18,932 nucleotides of DNA from an uncultured Prevotella sp. (GTDB lineage: Bacteria; Bacteroidota; Bacteroidia; Bacteroidales; Bacteroidaceae), in contig URJQ01000056.1 of assembly GCA_900548195.1 (NCBI GenBank), positions 1 to 18,932 of the forward strand. The letters run 5' to 3'. Under the pieces are notes generated by a model that did no database searches, was not told where the DNA came from, and saw only the letters and a program-made list of their open reading frames with translations. Shown here piece by piece: positions 14,837-18,932 of this stretch; the first letter of the stretch is position 1, and every line of letters starts with the position of its first letter. The position numbers and the translations under genes were made by a program.

Positions 14837-16501
14837 ATGCTTAAGCTATTACACATAAAAAACTTTGCCCTCATCGACTCCTTGGACATTGAGTTTGACG
14901 CAGGATTCTCAGTCATTACGGGTGAGACAGGCGCCGGAAAAAGTATCATTCTCGGTGCTATTGGGTTGCTTATGGGACAACGTGCCGACTCAAAAGCCAT
15001 CAAGTCAGGAGCTCATAAATGCACCATCGAAGCACATTTCGACCTCTCTAAGTATGGCATCAGCAAATGGTTTGAGGACAATGACATTGACTTCGACCCA
15101 GAAGACTGCATTATTCGTCGCGAACTGACAGCGGCAGGAAAGAGCAGAGGCTTTATCAATGACACGCCTGCCACCATACATCAGATGCGACAACTTGGCG
15201 AAATGCTAATGGATGTCCACTCCCAGCACCAGAATCTCCTACTGCAAAAGGAGGATTTCCAACTCAATACCATAGATATCATTGCGCAAAACACTCTTGA
15301 AAGGAATGCTTTCACCAAGGCTTTCAAAGCCTATCATGAAGCAGAAACTACTCTGGAGCACCTTCGTCAGCAGATATCAGAGTCACAACGCAATGAGGAA
15401 TTTATGCGTTTCCAGCTCAATGAACTGACAGAAGCTAACCTTTCAGAGGGCGAACAGGAAGACTTGGAGAATGAAAGTCGCAGTGCGTCGCACACAGAAG
15501 ATATCAAGGCTGCCCTTTATGAAGCCACCGAACTGCTCTCTGGTGATGATAATGACATAGTGGGAAACCTGAAAACGGTGTGCTCACGCATTGATTCCAT
15601 CTCTCAACTATACCCAAAAATCAGCGAGATAAATGATCGATTAGCCTCTGCTTACATAGAGATAAAGGATATTGCTTCGGAAGTCAGCTACGCATTGGAT
15701 GATGTTGACTTTGATCCTCAAAGGCTTGAGCAAATCAATGAGCGCCTTGACACGATATATTCTCTCCAACGTAAATACAATATGAATACGGTGGAGGAAC
15801 TCATTGAAGAAAGGAACAGACTGCAAAAGGCTGTAGATGTGATAGACAATTCTGACATAGAACAGACTACACAGACCGAACTTGTGGCAAAACTCAAAGC
15901 TATTGCAATGGAAAAAGCAAGCATTTTGAGCAAGACAAGGCACAAGTCAGCCAAGATTATCGAAAAGGAAATACACGAAAGACTCGTCTCCCTCGGAATG
16001 CCAAACGTTCAATTTGCCGTTGAGGTAAAGGCTGGAGAAATGGGACACGATGGTATTGACCACATCGCTTTCCTCTTCTCAGCTAATAAAGGCATGGCTA
16101 TGCGTCCTGTATCTCAAGTGGCTTCTGGTGGCGAAATAGCGAGAGTGATGCTCTCTCTCAAGGCTATGATAAGCGGAGCAATAAAGCTTCCTACCATAAT
16201 CTTTGATGAAATAGACACGGGTGTCAGTGGTAAAATGGCTGAAAAGATGGCTGAGATAATGCTGCAAATGGGCAAAGCAGACCGTCAAGTGCTCAGTATC
16301 ACGCACCTTCCACAAATCGCTGCCAGAGGAACAGCGCACTATAAGGTGGAGAAACACGACACTGAAGATGGCACAACATCCATCATGCGTCGCCTGACAG
16401 AGGAAGAAAGAGTGCAGGAAATAGCACAGATGCTGAGTGGAGAAAACATCTCTGAGGCTGCTATTATCAATGCAAAGGAATTGCTTTACAAGAACAAATA
16501 A
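14837..16501 (+). CDS. recN: DNA repair protein RecN
   Basis: An SMC-like ATPase that holds DNA ends together during recombinational repair of double-strand breaks. The 554-residue protein has Walker A GETGAGKS (29-36), DVHSQHQN (126-133), a coiled-coil centre (about 160-375), the ABC signature SQVASGGEIARVMLS (426-440), Walker B TIIFDEIDTG (453-462) and the H-loop ITHLPQ (488-493). Length and order match the family. It begins 3 bp after the porD stop, which indicates translational coupling. No SOS-box was recognised, and in any case transcription probably comes from the upstream operon. Confidence 0.97.
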   Translation: MLKLLHIKNFALIDSLDIEFDAGFSVITGETGAGKSIILGAIGLLMGQRADSKAIKSGAHKCTIEAHFDLSKYGISKWFEDNDIDFDPEDCIIRRELTAAGKSRGFINDTPATIHQMRQLGEMLMDVHSQHQNLLLQKEDFQLNTIDIIAQNTLERNAFTKAFKAYHEAETTLEHLRQQISESQRNEEFMRFQLNELTEANLSEGEQEDLENESRSASHTEDIKAALYEATELLSGDDNDIVGNLKTVCSRIDSISQLYPKISEINDRLASAYIEIKDIASEVSYALDDVDFDPQRLEQINERLDTIYSLQRKYNMNTVEELIEERNRLQKAVDVIDNSDIEQTTQTELVAKLKAIAMEKASILSKTRHKSAKIIEKEIHERLVSLGMPNVQFAVEVKAGEMGHDGIDHIAFLFSANKGMAMRPVSQVASGGEIARVMLSLKAMISGAIKLPTIIFDEIDTGVSGKMAEKMAEIMLQMGKADRQVLSITHLPQIAARGTAHYKVEKHDTEDGTTSIMRRLTEEERVQEIAQMLSGENISEAAIINAKELLYKNK

Positions 16502-16642
16502 CCATACTTTATTCTTTGTTGATTTATGATTTTGGCGTTTTAAGGTCGAATTGTTTACAACAAAAGCATACAATATAAGCCTATCAATATGAACATCAAA
16601 AACATAAAGCGACAAGACAACTAAACAACCGACAACAAAAAG

Positions 16643-18328
16643 ATGAAAAAGATAATCGCAATAGTCATGCTTTTCGCCTGCGTAATGCCTGTGATTGCGC
16701 AGTCATCACAGGTAAAGAAAGCGGCAAAAAACGTCTTCAAACTCACTACATTTAATGAGGAAGGCAAACTACTCCATACAAGTTATGGAATTTTTACTGG
16801 CGCTGACGGCACAGCTCTGAGCTCTTGGGAAGCTTTTGTAGGCGCTTCATCTGCTAATGTCATTGATGCTCAAGGCAGGAAATATGACGTTGACTGCCTC
16901 ATTGGTGCCAATGAGATATATAATGTCTCAAAGTTCCGCGTCATAATCCCAAAAGGAAAGAAGATGCAGATTACCCCTGCGGTAGTTAGTACCACTCCTG
17001 TGGCAGTAGGAGGCGAGTGTTGGCTGGTGGAATATGACATAAAGAATCCGGTGATAAAGCGCTTTTCTCCGTCTATTGTCGAAACTTTCGACCAGAATTT
17101 GCCTTACTACACCTTCGAGCAGACAGCACCTGACGAACTTGCAGGCTCGCCTTTCCTCAATTCCAACGGCGAATTGATGGGTCTCATGCAGCCAGCCAGC
17201 AAGCGCACAGACCTCTATTGTCCAAGTGCTCAGTATGCTATGTCTATGACAGTCAACGGACTTACAGCCAATCAGGCTACCATTCGCCAGACAAATATGC
17301 GAGTGGCTTTACCGGAAGATTTCCAGCAAGCACTGCTTGCTCTCATGATGTCGCAGAGCAGAAGCACTGCAAAGAATATGATAGCCACCGCTGATGAGTT
17401 TATCAATCGCTTCCCTACAGCATACGAAGGCTATGAGACCAAGGCTGCAACGCTCACTGACAAGGGCGAATACGCACAGGCTGACCAGGTGATGAAGGAA
17501 GGAATAGAGAAGAGTGAGAAGAAAGACGAGGCACATTTTGCCTTCTCTCGCATTATTTACAATAAGATAATACTGAGCAATGACTCTACTTTCACCACAT
17601 GGACTCTCGGCAAAGCGATAGAGGAAATTGATGCTGCGTACGCTATCAATCCGCTTCCTGCCTACACTCTCCACAAGGCTAAGATACTGTATGCACAGAA
17701 GGATTATGAGAAAGCCAGAGAACTCTTCGTCAATGTCAGCAAGACGAATATGCGAAGTGCTGAATGTTTCTTCTCTGCAGCTTTGTGTCAGCAGAACATT
17801 AAAGCCCCAAAAGAGACTGTAATAGCATTGCTTGACAGTGCAGTAGCATGTTTTTCAGAGCCTTACAGAGCTGACGCCGCTCCATATTTCTTTGCTCGTG
17901 CGCAATATCTTGACGAGGTAGGAATGTCACGCAAAGCCGTAACCGACCTCTATACTTACGAAAAAATCATGGAAGGACGTCTCAATGCAAACTTCTATTA
18001 CATGCGTGAGCAGACCGAAATGCGTTGCCGTCTGTTCCAACAGGCTATCGAAGACATTACCAAAGCCTGCGAACTTGATCCTAACGAAGGCACTTATCAC
18101 GCTGAGAAAGCATTGATATATGTTCGTGTAAACATGCTGGACGAGGGCATGCAAGCAGCTAAAGAGTGCATTGAGAAATTCCCAGACTATGGTGATGGCC
18201 ATGCAATCCTCGGACTTGCACTCATACAGAAGGGTAAGAAAAAGGAAGGTTTGGCTGAATTAGAGAAAGCGAAATCACTTAATTCTCAAATGGCACAGCC
18301 ACTTATAGACAAATATGGGAAAAAGTAA
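16643..18328 (+). CDS. Secreted protein with inactive trypsin-like domain and TPR repeats
   Basis: A 561-residue exported protein. Residues 1-20 are a signal peptide (MKKIIAIVMLFACVMPVIAQ). Residues about 25-205 resemble an HtrA/trypsin-like domain: GIFTGADGTALSSWEAFVGA aligns with the His-motif region and DELAGSPFLNSNGELMGLM with the Ser-motif region. The triad appears lost, with E63, N94 and A167 at the His, Asp and Ser positions by my alignment. Residues about 235-555 are tetratricopeptide repeats (e.g. AYTLHKAKILYAQKDYEKAR, HAILGLALIQKGKKKEGLAE). It is therefore probably a periplasmic scaffold rather than a protease. It lies 141 bp after recN, with an A/C-rich leader and no clear promoter. 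Confidence 0.85.
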   Translation: MKKIIAIVMLFACVMPVIAQSSQVKKAAKNVFKLTTFNEEGKLLHTSYGIFTGADGTALSSWEAFVGASSANVIDAQGRKYDVDCLIGANEIYNVSKFRVIIPKGKKMQITPAVVSTTPVAVGGECWLVEYDIKNPVIKRFSPSIVETFDQNLPYYTFEQTAPDELAGSPFLNSNGELMGLMQPASKRTDLYCPSAQYAMSMTVNGLTANQATIRQTNMRVALPEDFQQALLALMMSQSRSTAKNMIATADEFINRFPTAYEGYETKAATLTDKGEYAQADQVMKEGIEKSEKKDEAHFAFSRIIYNKIILSNDSTFTTWTLGKAIEEIDAAYAINPLPAYTLHKAKILYAQKDYEKARELFVNVSKTNMRSAECFFSAALCQQNIKAPKETVIALLDSAVACFSEPYRADAAPYFFARAQYLDEVGMSRKAVTDLYTYEKIMEGRLNANFYYMREQTEMRCRLFQQAIEDITKACELDPNEGTYHAEKALIYVRVNMLDEGMQAAKECIEKFPDYGDGHAILGLALIQKGKKKEGLAELEKAKSLNSQMAQPLIDKYGKK

Positions 18329-18372
18329 AAGGTCAGGATTATATGTATAATTCTTGCGTTCTCTACTTAATC

Positions 18373-18458
18373 AGTAGGTAATCAAAATTATTTTGGTAAT
18401 GAATATAGATAAAAATATTTGTTTTTCATTATTATAAAAATGATTCCGATTACCTACT
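18373..18458. repeat. Inverted repeat between the TPR gene and engB
   Basis: AGTAGGTAATC (18373-18383) and GATTACCTACT (18448-18458) pair perfectly over 11 bp around an AT-rich 64-nt interior, which itself holds AATGAA/TTCATT. It may terminate the TPR-gene transcript or shape the engB leader. A near -7 box (TACTTTAG, 18454-18461) overlaps the right arm. Confidence 0.55.
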
Positions 18459-18537
18459 TTAGCTAATTATCACACCCATATAACGGGCCATTAAGATAAA
18501 TAATTCATTTTTTTCATCCCACTTTTTTTTAGAATAC

Positions 18538-18932
18538 ATGGAAATAAAAAAGTCAGAATTTAAGATAAGCGCAGCGAAATTATCGCAGTGCCCGAAAGAT
18601 AATATGATGGAGTTTGCCTTCATCGGCAGAAGTAATGTTGGCAAATCCAGCCTTATCAATATGCTTTGCAACCATAAAGGCCTTGCAAAGACTTCCGCAA
18701 CACCTGGTAAGACCCTGCTCATCAACCATTTCACAATCAACGATTCATGGTATATCGTTGACCTTCCAGGCTATGGTTTCGCCAAAAGGTCGAAGAAAGT
18801 GCAGGATGACATCACAAAGATGATTTCTACATACATCCTTCAGCGCGAGCAGTTGGTCAACGTATTCCTCCTTATCGACATCCGTCATGACCCTCAGAAG
18901 ATAGATCGCGAGTTCATGGACTATGGAGAGAA
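18538..18932 (+). CDS. engB: Ribosome biogenesis GTPase EngB (YsxC/YihA), 3' end outside window
   Basis: The first 131 codons of a GTPase needed for large-subunit assembly. After MEIKKSEFKISAAKLSQCPK come G1 GRSNVGKSS, the G2 region KTSATPGKTLLINH, and G3 DLPGYGFAKRSK, with LLIDIRHDPQ after it; the G4 motif lies beyond the edge. The full family length is about 200 residues, so roughly a third is missing. The ATG at 18538 is used because it precedes the conserved N-terminal region directly. It is separated from the TPR gene by 209 bp with an inverted repeat. Confidence 0.95.
   Translation, partial: MEIKKSEFKISAAKLSQCPKDNMMEFAFIGRSNVGKSSLINMLCNHKGLAKTSATPGKTLLINHFTINDSWYIVDLPGYGFAKRSKKVQDDITKMISTYILQREQLVNVFLLIDIRHDPQKIDREFMDYGE

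Overview
The window looks like a chromosomal segment of a Bacteroidales bacterium, most likely a Prevotella/Segatella-type species. The reasons are: Bacteroidetes promoter boxes (TAnnTTTG with a TTTG or TTG element 19-21 bp upstream); A/C-rich leaders instead of Shine-Dalgarno sequences; and family-restricted genes such as porD (DUF4835), a DUF3127 protein and a RecN-linked PorD. No phage, IS element, CRISPR array, rRNA or tRNA was seen. Genus assignment is inference.

Left block (minus strand, about 68-4864): a housekeeping run read right to left as rsmA, frr, rsgA, mnmA and an AraJ-like MFS transporter. rsmA, frr, rsgA and mnmA serve ribosome maturation, ribosome recycling and tRNA modification. 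frr/rsgA overlap as TAATG, and rsgA/mnmA are 2 bp apart. A divergent promoter region (4865-5055) separates this block from a plus-strand flippase-like membrane protein, followed by the dipeptidase pepD.

Middle block (7673-10140): a strong terminator after pepD, a 22-bp-periodic repeat array enclosed by perfect 15-bp direct repeats, a promoter, and a SulP anion transporter with a STAS domain. Two long inverted repeats close the convergent junction with a minus-strand TetR regulator. Upstream of tetR are a 19-bp near-palindrome (probable operator) and a DUF3127 gene whose product ends in an SSB-like DDLPF tip.

Right block (plus strand, 11547-18932): dnaN, a DnaQ-family exonuclease with an ExoX-like C-terminus, porD (type IX secretion), recN, a secreted protein with an apparently dead trypsin-like domain plus TPRs, and the 5' part of engB. 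coaBC, which I expect between the exonuclease and porD in relatives, is absent; that junction instead holds a 22-bp-periodic array. A third such array follows dnaN.

The most unusual signal is the set of three intergenic arrays (7843-7974, 12696-12785, 13780-13889). In each, a GC-plus-T-rich core recurs at exactly 22-bp steps while the rest of the unit varies. All three lie downstream of plus-strand genes in the same orientation. I know no named element that matches them.
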